From CAZCBN01 sp964496975 (GTDB lineage Bacteria; Planctomycetota; Phycisphaerae; Phycisphaerales; UBA1924): a stretch of 15,641 bases of DNA. Of this stretch, positions 1-5,232 are shown piece after piece. The stretch's first letter is position 1. Every line of letters begins with the position of its first letter. Location of the stretch: the NCBI GenBank assembly GCA_964496975.1, contig CAZCBN010000071.1, forward strand, positions 1 to 15,641. Direction: 5' to 3'. Position numbers and translations under genes: made by a program. A model generated the notes under the pieces. That model worked only from the letters and a program-made list of their open reading frames with translations. It made no database searches and had not been told where the DNA came from.

Positions 1-1024
1 CGGCGTCGCTCTGAAAGAGGAACTTTTCGAGGATGACGTGGCGCGGGCGGGCGCGCTGGCGGTCGCCGATGTTGACCACGGGCCTGTGGAACGAGGCCGC
101 TTCGATGATGCCGCTGGAGGAGTTGCCCACGAGCGCCGCGGCGTGGGCGATGGCCGTGCGGTACAGGTCGGCGCCGAGGTTGACGGCGAAACGCCAGCGG
201 GGCCTTGCGGCGCACGCTGCCCGCAGCTCGGCGTTGATGGCCTCGCCGCCGGGGTCGGCGTTGGCGGCGGTGATGATGACGGGCCGCCCCGAGGCGTCGA
301 GGGCGGCGACCAGCTCGCGGGCCTGCTGCGATGGATCTTCCGAGTCGAGCGTGCACGGGTGCAGCGTGACGAGCAGGTAGCCCGGCTCGGGCGGCAGACT
401 GGCCTGGGCCGCGGCCGGCGTTGGGGCCAGGGCCGTCGCCAGCGCGGCCGCGGGCAGGGGCTCGCCCTGCACAAAGCGGTCCAGCCCCGGCGCGCCGGTG
501 ACGACGATTGACCCGGGGTCTTCGCCCATGAGCCGCAGCCGCTCGGCGCAGCGCGGCGTGGCGACCAGGTGCAGGTTGGCGAGGGCGGTGACGGCGTAGC
601 GGAACTGGTTGTCGATCGCCCCCTCGGTGATCTCGCCGCCGTGGATGTGCGCGAGGGGAATGGCCGAGGCGCACGCGGCCGTCGCGGCGGCGAGCGTTTC
701 GTAGCGGTCGCCCAGCACGACGGCGAGGTCGGCCCGCTCGGCGAGCAACGCGGAGGCGAACGCCCCGACGCCGGCGCCGATGCTCTGCGCCATGCCGCCG
801 GGGCCCTCGCCCGTGGGCAGCGGGATGCGCTGCGCGATGCGGAAGCCGTCGCGCTCGATCTGGTCGGCGGTGCGGCCCTGGCCGGGGTCCAGATGCGCGG
901 CGGCGGCGATGATCCGGACGTCGGCGGCCCGGCTCGCCGAGAGCGCGGCGACGGCCGACCGCAGGGGCGACCAATCGGCCCGGCTGACGGTGATGACGGC
1001 GATGCGTCGCGGGTGGGGCGTCAT
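1..1024 (-). CDS. neuC: UDP-N-acetylglucosamine 2-epimerase (hydrolysing), NeuC/LegG type, 3'-truncated by window edge
   Basis: NeuC-type enzymes convert UDP-GlcNAc (or a diacetamido relative) to free ManNAc-type sugar plus UDP in the cytoplasm, the first committed step to sialic or legionaminic acid. 341 codons are visible from the ATG at 1024. Family motifs appear in order: SRAD near residue 14, the UDP-site GDRYE (105-109), HIHGGE with EGAIDNQ (127-140), and the C-terminal nucleotide-binding GNSSSGIIEA (300-309) with PVVNIGDRQ (315-323). Family members are about 370-390 residues, so only about the last 40 are missing. No good Shine-Dalgarno precedes the ATG. The gene is transcribed away from tRNA-Arg. 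A NeuD-like gene lies 2.7 kb away on the other strand, supporting an acidic-sugar pathway. Which UDP-sugar is used cannot be read from sequence; a plain WecB-type epimerase is less likely because of the NeuC-specific motif wording. Confidence 0.9.
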   Translation of the reverse strand, partial: MTPHPRRIAVITVSRADWSPLRSAVAALSASRAADVRIIAAAAHLDPGQGRTADQIERDGFRIAQRIPLPTGEGPGGMAQSIGAGVGAFASALLAERADLAVVLGDRYETLAAATAACASAIPLAHIHGGEITEGAIDNQFRYAVTALANLHLVATPRCAERLRLMGEDPGSIVVTGAPGLDRFVQGEPLPAAALATALAPTPAAAQASLPPEPGYLLVTLHPCTLDSEDPSQQARELVAALDASGRPVIITAANADPGGEAINAELRAACAARPRWRFAVNLGADLYRTAIAHAAALVGNSSSGIIEAASFHRPVVNIGDRQRARPRHVILEKFLFQSDA

Positions 1025-1126
1025 GCGGGGCACACGGGGCCTGCTGGGCCGCAGCGCGGGGCCGCGGCGCGTCGGTCGGCGTCGAGGGCCGGGGGGACAC
1101 GAAAACCGACGCAAAGGGTCCGGAAA

Positions 1127-1200
1127 TACGGGCGAAGGGAGTCGAACCCCTAACCTCCTGATCCGTAGTCAGGTGCTCTATCCAATTGAGCTACGCCCGC
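1127..1200 (-). tRNA. tRNA-Arg(ACG)
   Basis: On the minus strand this folds as a full cloverleaf. The acceptor stem is GCGGGCG/CGCCCGT with one G-U pair, and the D arm is GCTC/GAGC. The anticodon stem CCTGA/TCAGG encloses the loop CTACGGA, whose ACG anticodon lies at 1164-1166. The T arm is AGGGG-TTCGACT-CCCTT. The discriminator base is A at 1127 and no CCA is encoded. The ACG anticodon, normally edited to ICG by TadA, reads CGN arginine codons. A promoter candidate lies just upstream (1222-1250). Confidence 0.97.
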
Positions 1201-1221
1201 CGCGCCACCAAAGGCGGAGCG

Positions 1222-1250
1222 ATGCTACCCGGGACCCCCGCCGCCGTCCA
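1222..1250 (-). promoter_or_regulatory. Candidate sigma70-type promoter of tRNA-Arg
   Basis: On the minus strand TGGACG (1250-1245) and TAGCAT (1227-1222) are separated by 17 bases. The predicted start falls about 15 bases before the mature tRNA 5' end, which allows a short leader for RNase P. TAGCAT matches four of six -10 consensus positions, including the key first A and final T. The same TGGACG hexamer occurs before the gene at 3025. Confidence 0.5.
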
Positions 1251-1382
1251 CCACGGCGAAGAGGGAGGATGGCGACGGCGGGGGCGGCCTCGGCGGGCTC
1301 GGCACTCCCGACCCCAGAAACGGCACCGGCCCGACGGGGGCCGGGGGCGCCGCCCCACCCACGGGTTCTTCCGAACCGGGGC

Positions 1383-1406
1383 GGTCGGGTTGGTTGGTCG
1401 GGTTGG
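1383..1406. repeat. Two direct copies of GGTCGGGTTGG, 13-base period
   Basis: GGTCGGGTTGG occurs exactly at 1383-1393 and again at 1396-1406, separated by two T residues. It is too short to be an element and may be a slippage duplication or a paired binding site upstream of rpsT. Confidence 0.6.
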
Positions 1407-1464
1407 CTTGATTGACGGCCCGGGGGGTGCAACGATTGAGGCCCGGCGCTGGGAGGTGCCGGCC

Positions 1465-1485
1465 CGTGGACGCTTGTTGTCCACG
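1465..1485 (+). promoter_or_regulatory. Perfect 7-bp hairpin in the rpsT upstream region
   Basis: CGTGGAC (1465-1471) and GTCCACG (1479-1485) pair around the 7-base loop GCTTGTT. No T-tract follows, so it is not a simple terminator. It may be leader structure of rpsT if transcription starts upstream of it. Confidence 0.4.
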
Positions 1486-1544
1486 CGACCGAGTTTGACC
1501 GCATCGAACGGCCACACCGCTGGCGTGCCGGCCGATGCCCTTCC

Positions 1545-1560
1545 CCGGCCCCGAGGCCGG
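1545..1560 (+). promoter_or_regulatory. CCGGCC/GGCCGG hairpin with a 4-base loop in the rpsT leader
   Basis: CCGGCC (1545-1550) and GGCCGG (1555-1560) enclose CCGA, 53 bases before the rpsT ATG. In Escherichia coli S20 represses its own translation, so a structured leader is plausible here. No resemblance to a known S20 leader was established. Confidence 0.35.
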
Positions 1561-1613
1561 CCCACCGTACACCGGCGTGCCGACCGAGCAGCCACCCCCG
1601 CGAGACCGACCGA

Positions 1614-1889
1614 ATGGCCCACACCCTCTCCGCCAAGAAGCGCATCCGCCAGAACGCATCCGCCCGGGCCCGCAACCGCTGGCGCTTGCGTGCGATGCGC
1701 GAGGCGTTGAAGGCCTTTCAGCTGGCCCTCGCCGGCGGCGATGCGGCGGCGGCCACCGAGGCGTGCCGCAAGGCGTCGGCCATCGTGGACCGCACGGCCC
1801 AGAAGGGCGTGATCCACCGCAACCAGGCGAGCCGTCGCAAGAGCCGCCTGAGCGCTCGCCTGAAGGCGATGACGAAGCCGGCCGCCTGA
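1614..1889 (+). CDS. rpsT: 30S ribosomal protein S20
   Basis: The product is a 91-residue basic primary-binding protein of the small ribosomal subunit; S20 contacts 16S rRNA helices 9 and 44. The sequence begins MAHTLSAKKRIRQN and continues with alanine/lysine/arginine-rich helices. It contains the family's GVIHRNQASRRKSRL block (residues 65-79) and ends in a short KPAA tail. The length is typical (85-95 residues). The start is the ATG at 1614, fixed by the conserved MAHT N-terminus. No Shine-Dalgarno is visible in the C-rich bases just before it. The gene is monocistronic as far as can be seen: the next start on this strand is 127 bases downstream. Two hairpins precede it. Confidence 0.97.
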   Translation: MAHTLSAKKRIRQNASARARNRWRLRAMREALKAFQLALAGGDAAAATEACRKASAIVDRTAQKGVIHRNQASRRKSRLSARLKAMTKPAA

Positions 1890-2016
1890 TCGTTGCCCGC
1901 ACGCCAACACGCCGGACCGGCCCCGGGCATTCGGCCGTTCGCCCCCTTTGGGCCCCTGCACGCCGCACGGCGCGGCGCTCACCGCTGCTGCCCCCCCACC
2001 GCACCCGGGCCGAGGC

Positions 2017-2844
2017 ATGACCCACCGCGCCGCGAGCCGATCGTCCCCCGCGCGGCGGACCCGTCCGGCGCGGAGCGGCGGACGCCGGCACGCCGGCCTG
2101 GTCGAGCCGTCCCCCGTCGCCCGCTACGCCGAGCTTTCCACGCAGCCGCTGCACATGCTCGCGGCCTTGGTGCCGTTGATCATCGGGTTTGAGATCGGGT
2201 CTTTTCTGTATCTCAACGCCGGCAACGCCGTTGCGACGGTCGCGGCGCACCGCAGCATCGAGACGTTTTTCGAGCGATTCGGCGGGTTCGGGGCGTCGCT
2301 GCCGGCCCTCGCCGTTGTCGCGGTGCTGCTGTGCTGGCACGGCGCACGGCGCGACCCGTGGACGCTGCGACCGCTCGTCGTCGCGGGCACGTGGATCGAG
2401 GCCGCCGCGTGGACGCTCCCGCTGCTGACGCTGCTGGTGGTGGGTGGGCGGCTTCTGCCGGCCGCGGTCGTCGAGCCGCCGGGGGGCGAGCTCGCCGCGC
2501 AGATTGGCGGACGCGCGACCCTCGCCGCGGGCGCGGGCCTGTACGAAGAGCTGCTGTTCCGCATGGTGCTGATGGCCGTCGCCGACGCGTTTTTGAGCGA
2601 CATTCTGCGGCTGCCCAAGCGGACGGCGTCGGCGATCGCGGTCGCGGTGTCGGCGCTGGCGTTTGCGCTGTACCACGATGTCGCGGTGCCGGGGGGCGGG
2701 CTGGACGTCGCCTCGCTCGTGCTGTACGCCCTCGCGGGGACGTACCTCGCGGTGCTCTATCTCTGGCGCGGGTTCGCGGTGGTGGTGTGGACGCACGCGT
2801 TGTACGACGTGCTGGTTTTGCTGAAACCGTTTGCGTTGGGCTGA
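2017..2844 (+). CDS. CPBP-family intramembrane metalloprotease homologue (CAAX protease-like/Abi)
   Basis: This is a 275-residue multi-pass membrane protein with the three CPBP signatures. Motif 1 is YEELLFR (176-182; paired Glu, Arg182), motif 2 is FALYH (216-220) and motif 3 is HALYD (260-264). Known relatives include eukaryotic Rce1, which cleaves prenylated CAAX proteins; bacterial members act in envelope or peptide processing, and none has a universal substrate. Hydrophobic segments lie near 46-66, 94-107, 118-147, 206-220 and 231-270, after a basic cytoplasmic N-terminus rich in Arg, Ser and Ala. The start chosen is the ATG at 2017. The frame is open from 1948, but those extra 23 residues are proline-rich filler. 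All catalytic positions appear intact. The substrate is unknown and the neighbours give no clue. Confidence 0.85.
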   Translation: MTHRAASRSSPARRTRPARSGGRRHAGLVEPSPVARYAELSTQPLHMLAALVPLIIGFEIGSFLYLNAGNAVATVAAHRSIETFFERFGGFGASLPALAVVAVLLCWHGARRDPWTLRPLVVAGTWIEAAAWTLPLLTLLVVGGRLLPAAVVEPPGGELAAQIGGRATLAAGAGLYEELLFRMVLMAVADAFLSDILRLPKRTASAIAVAVSALAFALYHDVAVPGGGLDVASLVLYALAGTYLAVLYLWRGFAVVVWTHALYDVLVLLKPFALG

Positions 2845-2849
2845 AGCTA

Positions 2850-2861
2850 TTGTACGTACAA
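2850..2861. promoter_or_regulatory. 12-bp perfect palindrome TTGTACGTACAA
   Basis: The palindrome lies six bases after the protease stop codon and 163 bases before the next gene. It is strikingly AT-rich for this genome and could be an operator half-site pair. No regulator can be named from it. Confidence 0.4.
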
Positions 2862-2879
2862 ATATCGAACAAAGTGTGC

Positions 2880-2951
2880 TGATCGGCGGAGTTTTCCTAC
2901 CCCGTTCAGGCGTGCGCGCGAACGCGATCCTTCGGCCGAAAGCGCCGATCA
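2880..2951. repeat. 9-bp inverted repeat TGATCGGCG ... CGCCGATCA
   Basis: The arms at 2880-2888 and 2943-2951 are perfect complements separated by 54 bases. A 10-bp palindrome, TTCGGCCGAA, lies between them at 2931-2940. The downstream arm ends just before the candidate -35 of the gene at 3025, so the repeat could be a DNA-looping or transcript-folding element. Confidence 0.4.
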
Positions 2952-2955
2952 ACGC

Positions 2956-2985
2956 TGGACGCCCCGGGTATCCGATGGGTACAGT
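2956..2985 (+). promoter_or_regulatory. Candidate promoter of the 101-residue gene
   Basis: TGGACG (2956-2961) and TACAGT (2980-2985) are spaced by 18 bases, each matching four of six sigma70 consensus positions. The start would fall near 2992, leaving a leader of about 33 bases that contains the Shine-Dalgarno. The -35 hexamer is identical to that proposed for tRNA-Arg. Confidence 0.4.
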
Positions 2986-3012
2986 TGGAGTCTGAGTGCG
3001 GGCGAACATCCC

Positions 3013-3019
3013 GGAAGGA
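3013..3019 (+). promoter_or_regulatory. Strong ribosome binding site GGAAGGA
   Basis: GGAAGGA lies five bases before the ATG at 3025. It is the best-placed Shine-Dalgarno in the window, where most genes lack one, and it fixes the start of the small unknown gene. Confidence 0.7.
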
Positions 3020-3024
3020 CTGCC

Positions 3025-3330
3025 ATGGGCTATGACATCGCGCTCGATGAACTGTACGCCACGGGCTGGTCGGCCCTCGACACCGCGGGCTGCGAGCCGG
3101 CGGGGGCGGGCAAGTGGTCGCCCTCGGTCGACCGCGTGCGGACGGAGTTTTCGTCCCGCGGCATGGACCTGAGCATCAGCCACGTGCAGCTGTTCGACTG
3201 CTTCCGGGCCGAGTGGCGGGAGTCGGGGACGCCCAGCGCCCTCGGCGCGGTCGTCGGCCAGTCGGAGCGCGAGGCGGCGGTGTACGCCCTCGCCCAGATG
3301 CGCCGGCAGATGGTCCCCGCCAACGCCTGA
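3025..3330 (+). CDS. Small protein of unknown function, 101 residues
   Basis: I do not recognise a family. The protein begins MGYDIALDELYATGW, has a charged middle and ends in a predicted helix rich in Glu, Arg, Met and Gln (about 78-98). Two cysteines lie at 23 and 58. There is no signal peptide, membrane segment or repeat, so a soluble cytoplasmic protein is likely. Reality as a gene is supported by a strong GGAAGGA ribosome binding site at ideal spacing, a promoter candidate at 2956-2985, and a composition less Pro/Ala/Arg-biased than the shadow frames around it. It is probably monocistronic: a protease gene ends 180 bases upstream, and a tRNA follows 224 bases downstream. Confidence 0.75.
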   Translation: MGYDIALDELYATGWSALDTAGCEPAGAGKWSPSVDRVRTEFSSRGMDLSISHVQLFDCFRAEWRESGTPSALGAVVGQSEREAAVYALAQMRRQMVPANA

Positions 3331-3554
3331 GCCGCCCGGACGACCTTGACACGCACGCACGCTGATGGTGTTGGCCGCGGGTGACGCGCTGCGGTGGCGC
3401 GTGTGCGCGCATGGCGCGACGGCCCAGCGTCGCCCGGCTGTGGCCTGTTGAACGTCTGAACGCTCCCCACTCCGCCGGGCCGCTCGCCTTGCCCCTCTGC
3501 GGGATGAGGGCTAGTGTCACCCCTGCCCCGCGGCGAACCACGCCACGAGGCGAC
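3331..3554. other. Spacer upstream of tRNA-Glu
   Basis: No gene is supported here. The only signal seen is a candidate tRNA promoter at 3489-3517. No T-tract terminator follows the 101-residue gene. Confidence 0.5.
3489..3517 (+). promoter_or_regulatory. Candidate sigma70-type promoter of tRNA-Glu
   Basis: TTGCCC (3489-3494) and TAGTGT (3512-3517) are 17 bases apart, each matching four of six consensus positions. Transcription would begin near 3524, about 30 bases before the mature tRNA. Confidence 0.45.
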
Positions 3555-3629
3555 GGCCCCATCGTCTAGCCTGGTCCAGGACACCAGGTTCTCATCCTGG
3601 GAACAGGGGTTCGAATCCCCTTGGGGTCA
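3555..3629 (+). tRNA. tRNA-Glu(CTC)
   Basis: A complete cloverleaf is visible. The acceptor stem is GGCCCCA/TGGGGTC. The anticodon stem CCAGG/CCTGG encloses TTCTCAT, with the CTC anticodon at 3591-3593. The T arm is AGGGG-TTCGAAT-CCCCT. The discriminator base is A at 3629 and no CCA follows. It reads GAG, the favoured glutamate codon in GC-rich genomes. Confidence 0.97.
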
Positions 3630-3688
3630 TTCGCGGTCGGCCCGGCTCGGGCCCGTTGCTGTCGTCACGACGCCCCGCCCCGCGTCCC

Positions 3689-3719
3689 GGGGGCTGCGAC
3701 TCCGCGGGCGGAGGCCCCC
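3689..3719 (+). promoter_or_regulatory. Strong GC hairpin between tRNA-Glu and neuD
   Basis: GGGGGC (3689-3694) pairs with GCCCCC (3714-3719), and CTCCG (3700-3704) pairs with CGGAG (3709-3713), with a one-sided internal loop. No T-tract follows. It may end or protect the tRNA transcript, or fold in the neuD leader 23 bases before its ATG. Confidence 0.4.
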
Positions 3720-3741
3720 CGCGTTGCCCGACACGCCGCCC

Positions 3742-4392
3742 ATGACCGGCTTGCCTCAGTTGCTCATCCTGGGGGCCGGCGGCCACGCGGGCGTGGTCAT
3801 CGAACTCGTGCGGCTCGCGTCCGCGGCCACCATTGTGGGCCTGGCGGACGCCGACCCGGCACGGCGCGGCACGCTGCTGCACGGCTGCGAAATCATCGGG
3901 GGCGACGAGGTGCTGGCCGACGCGCGCGGGCGTGGTATCTCTGCGGCCCATGTGGCCGTGGGGAGCGCGGGGCCCACGGCGGCGCGCGCACGGCTCGCGG
4001 AGATGGCGCGACGGCACGGCGTGCCGTTGCTGACGCTCGTGCACCCGCAGGCGTGGGTGTCGCCGACGGCGACGCTCGGCGCGGGGGCGTGCGTGTGCGC
4101 CCGGGCCGTGGTGCAGGCGGGGGCCCGCGTTGGGTCGAATGTCATCGTGAACACCGCGGCTGTGGTGGAGCACGACGCGGTGGTGGGTGACGACTCGCAC
4201 ATCGCCACGGCGGCGGCGCTGCTGGGCCACGTGCGCGTCGGCCGGGGGGTGCACATCGGGGGCGGGGCGGTCATCCGGCAGGGGTTGTCGATCGGCGACG
4301 GCGCGGTGGTCGGGGCCGGGGCCGTGGTGACGCGGGACGTGCCGCCGGGGGAGACGTGGGTGGGCGTGCCGGCGCGACGCCTTGCGCGGTAA
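3742..4392 (+). CDS. neuD: NeuD/PglD-like sugar O- or N-acyltransferase (left-handed beta-helix)
   Basis: The product is 216 residues, typical for the NeuD/PglD/EpsM family. An N-terminal nucleotide-sugar-binding fold opens with ILGAGGHAGVVIE (9-21), and a hexapeptide-repeat left-handed beta-helix runs from about residue 103 to the end. The likely catalytic base is His144 in VVEHD, with His153 in DSHIA also conserved in type. These enzymes move an acetyl group from acetyl-CoA to sialic acid or to an amino-sugar. The start is the ATG at 3742; the frame is open upstream to 3514, but that would run through tRNA-Glu, so it is rejected. No Shine-Dalgarno is visible. With the NeuC-like gene nearby it suggests an acidic surface sugar. 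PglD-type UDP-amino-sugar acetylation is the main alternative. Confidence 0.87.
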   Translation: MTGLPQLLILGAGGHAGVVIELVRLASAATIVGLADADPARRGTLLHGCEIIGGDEVLADARGRGISAAHVAVGSAGPTAARARLAEMARRHGVPLLTLVHPQAWVSPTATLGAGACVCARAVVQAGARVGSNVIVNTAAVVEHDAVVGDDSHIATAAALLGHVRVGRGVHIGGGAVIRQGLSIGDGAVVGAGAVVTRDVPPGETWVGVPARRLAR

Positions 4393-4400
4393 AGCGCAAG
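4381..4400. repeat. Perfect 7-bp hairpin spanning the neuD stop codon
   Basis: CTTGCGC (4381-4387) and GCGCAAG (4394-4400) flank GGTAAA, so the TAA stop at 4390-4392 starts in the loop. With the next hairpin it lies where neuD and lipB converge. Confidence 0.5.
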
Positions 4401-4407
4401 ACCGGCC

Positions 4408-4432
4408 CCGCGGGCGTGGCTACGCCCCGCGG
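4408..4432. terminator. Stem-loop at the neuD/lipB convergence
   Basis: CCGC-GGGCGT (4408-4417) pairs with ACGCCC-GCGG (4422-4432) around the loop GGCT, with one bulged C at 4428. The lipB stop (minus) lies inside it. There is no T-tract on either strand, so any termination role is inferred from position and stem strength. Confidence 0.4.
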
Positions 4433-5142
4433 CACGCGAGCAGCGACGCGGCGAGACACTCTACGACGCGGGGCGCGACGTCCTCGGCGCGGATCGCGTT
4501 GTTCCCCAGCTCGCGGGCGATGGAGGTGACGGGCCTGCCGGCGAGGCCGCAGGGGACGATGTGGTCAAAGTGTGAGAGGTCGGTGCAGACGTTCAGCGCG
4601 AGGCCGTGCATGGTGACCCAGCGCCGGACGCGGACGCCGATGGCGCAGACCTTGGCCGCGGGCCCGCCGGTGGCGGGGCGGATCCAGACGCCGGTGGCGT
4701 CGGGGTCTCGTTCGCCGCGCAGGCCGAGGGCGGCGAGGGCGTGGATGACGCCCTGCTCAACGGCGCGGATGTAGTCGTGCACGCCCAGGCCGCTGGGGGT
4801 GGGGCCGAGCCGCTTGAGGTCGACGATGGGGTAGACGACGAGCTGGCCCGGGCCGTGGTAGGTGACGTCGCCGCCGCGGTCTGTGGGCTGCACGTCGATG
4901 CCGAGGGCGTGGAGCGACGCGGCGTCGGTCAGCACGTGCCCCGGCGCGGCGGGGCGGTTGGTCACGGTGATGACGGGCGGGTGCTCGACGGTGAGCAGGC
5001 GGCCCATCGGGGCGTCGGGCGCGTCGCGCGAGGCGAGCACCTCGGCGTGGGCCCGCTCCTGCTCGGCCAGGGCCGGGGCGTAGGCCATGCGCCCCAGCGG
5101 GACGTGCGGCAGCCACGCGGCGGCGTCGGTTGAAGTCGTCAC
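4420..5142 (-). CDS. lipB: Octanoyltransferase (lipoate biosynthesis)
   Basis: LipB moves octanoate from acyl carrier protein to a lysine on lipoyl domains of 2-oxoacid dehydrogenases and GcvH; LipA then adds sulfur. The protein has 240 residues with family motifs: RGGDVTYHGPGQLVVYP (89-105), the catalytic Lys164 near KVCAIGVRV, MHGLALNV (178-185), and the acyl-thioester Cys198 in PCGL. The start is set at the GTG at 5142, which gives a normal length; the open frame continues upstream into the antisense of lpxA and is not credible there. There is no Shine-Dalgarno, but TACGGT lies six bases before the GTG. The gene converges on neuD, diverges from lpxA, and ends within a stem-loop. An ATG at residue 20 is a possible alternative start. 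Confidence 0.95.
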   Translation of the reverse strand: MTTSTDAAAWLPHVPLGRMAYAPALAEQERAHAEVLASRDAPDAPMGRLLTVEHPPVITVTNRPAAPGHVLTDAASLHALGIDVQPTDRGGDVTYHGPGQLVVYPIVDLKRLGPTPSGLGVHDYIRAVEQGVIHALAALGLRGERDPDATGVWIRPATGGPAAKVCAIGVRVRRWVTMHGLALNVCTDLSHFDHIVPCGLAGRPVTSIARELGNNAIRAEDVAPRVVECLAASLLACRGA

Positions 5143-5148
5143 GGCGGC

Positions 5149-5154
5149 ACCGTA
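5149..5154 (-). promoter_or_regulatory. TANNNT -10-like element immediately before lipB
   Basis: TACGGT on the minus strand is six bases from the GTG start, which would place the transcript start at or next to the start codon. No convincing -35 lies 16-18 bases upstream. It gains weight from the same arrangement at lpxA and rsfS. Confidence 0.3.
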
Positions 5155-5219
5155 GGGCGGCGGCCGGCGGACCTGGAGGCCGGACGGGCGGCGGCGGTCC
5201 GCGCGGCGGGCGCGGCGGC

Positions 5220-5225
5220 TAAACT
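5220..5225 (+). promoter_or_regulatory. TANNNT -10-like element immediately before lpxA
   Basis: TAAACT lies seven bases before the ATG at 5233, and no Shine-Dalgarno is present. This fits a leaderless transcript beginning at the start codon. No -35 match is evident. Confidence 0.4.
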
Positions 5226-5232
5226 CGGTCCG

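Larger units (their letters stand above)
1201..1613. other. 413-base spacer between tRNA-Arg and rpsT
   Basis: No convincing gene lies here; open frames on both strands are arginine/proline-rich shadows of GC-rich DNA. The spacer holds the tRNA-Arg promoter candidate, an 11-bp direct repeat (1383-1406) and two perfect hairpins (1465-1485 and 1545-1560) in the likely rpsT leader. No clear rpsT promoter was found, although TTGACC at 1495-1500 could serve as a -35. Confidence 0.6.

Noticed and set aside
38..1153. Plus-strand open frames across the neuC region
   Set aside because: The minus strand encodes a clear NeuC homologue; the plus-strand products are Gly/Arg/Asp-rich shadows.
2017..2844. 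Phage-abortive-infection (Abi) defence gene
   Set aside because: CPBP proteins are sometimes named Abi, but there is no defence-island context or partner gene here.
1225..3360. A 711-residue open frame on the minus strand
   Set aside because: It overlaps rpsT, the protease and the 101-residue gene in antisense; the composition is Arg/Pro/Gly-rich shadow.
3514..3741. Upstream extension of the neuD reading frame
   Set aside because: It would translate through tRNA-Glu and encodes no NeuD sequence; the family N-terminus begins at the ATG at 3742.
3555..4392. Genomic island inserted at tRNA-Glu
   Set aside because: There is no integrase, no repeated tRNA 3' end and no visible composition shift in the downstream genes.
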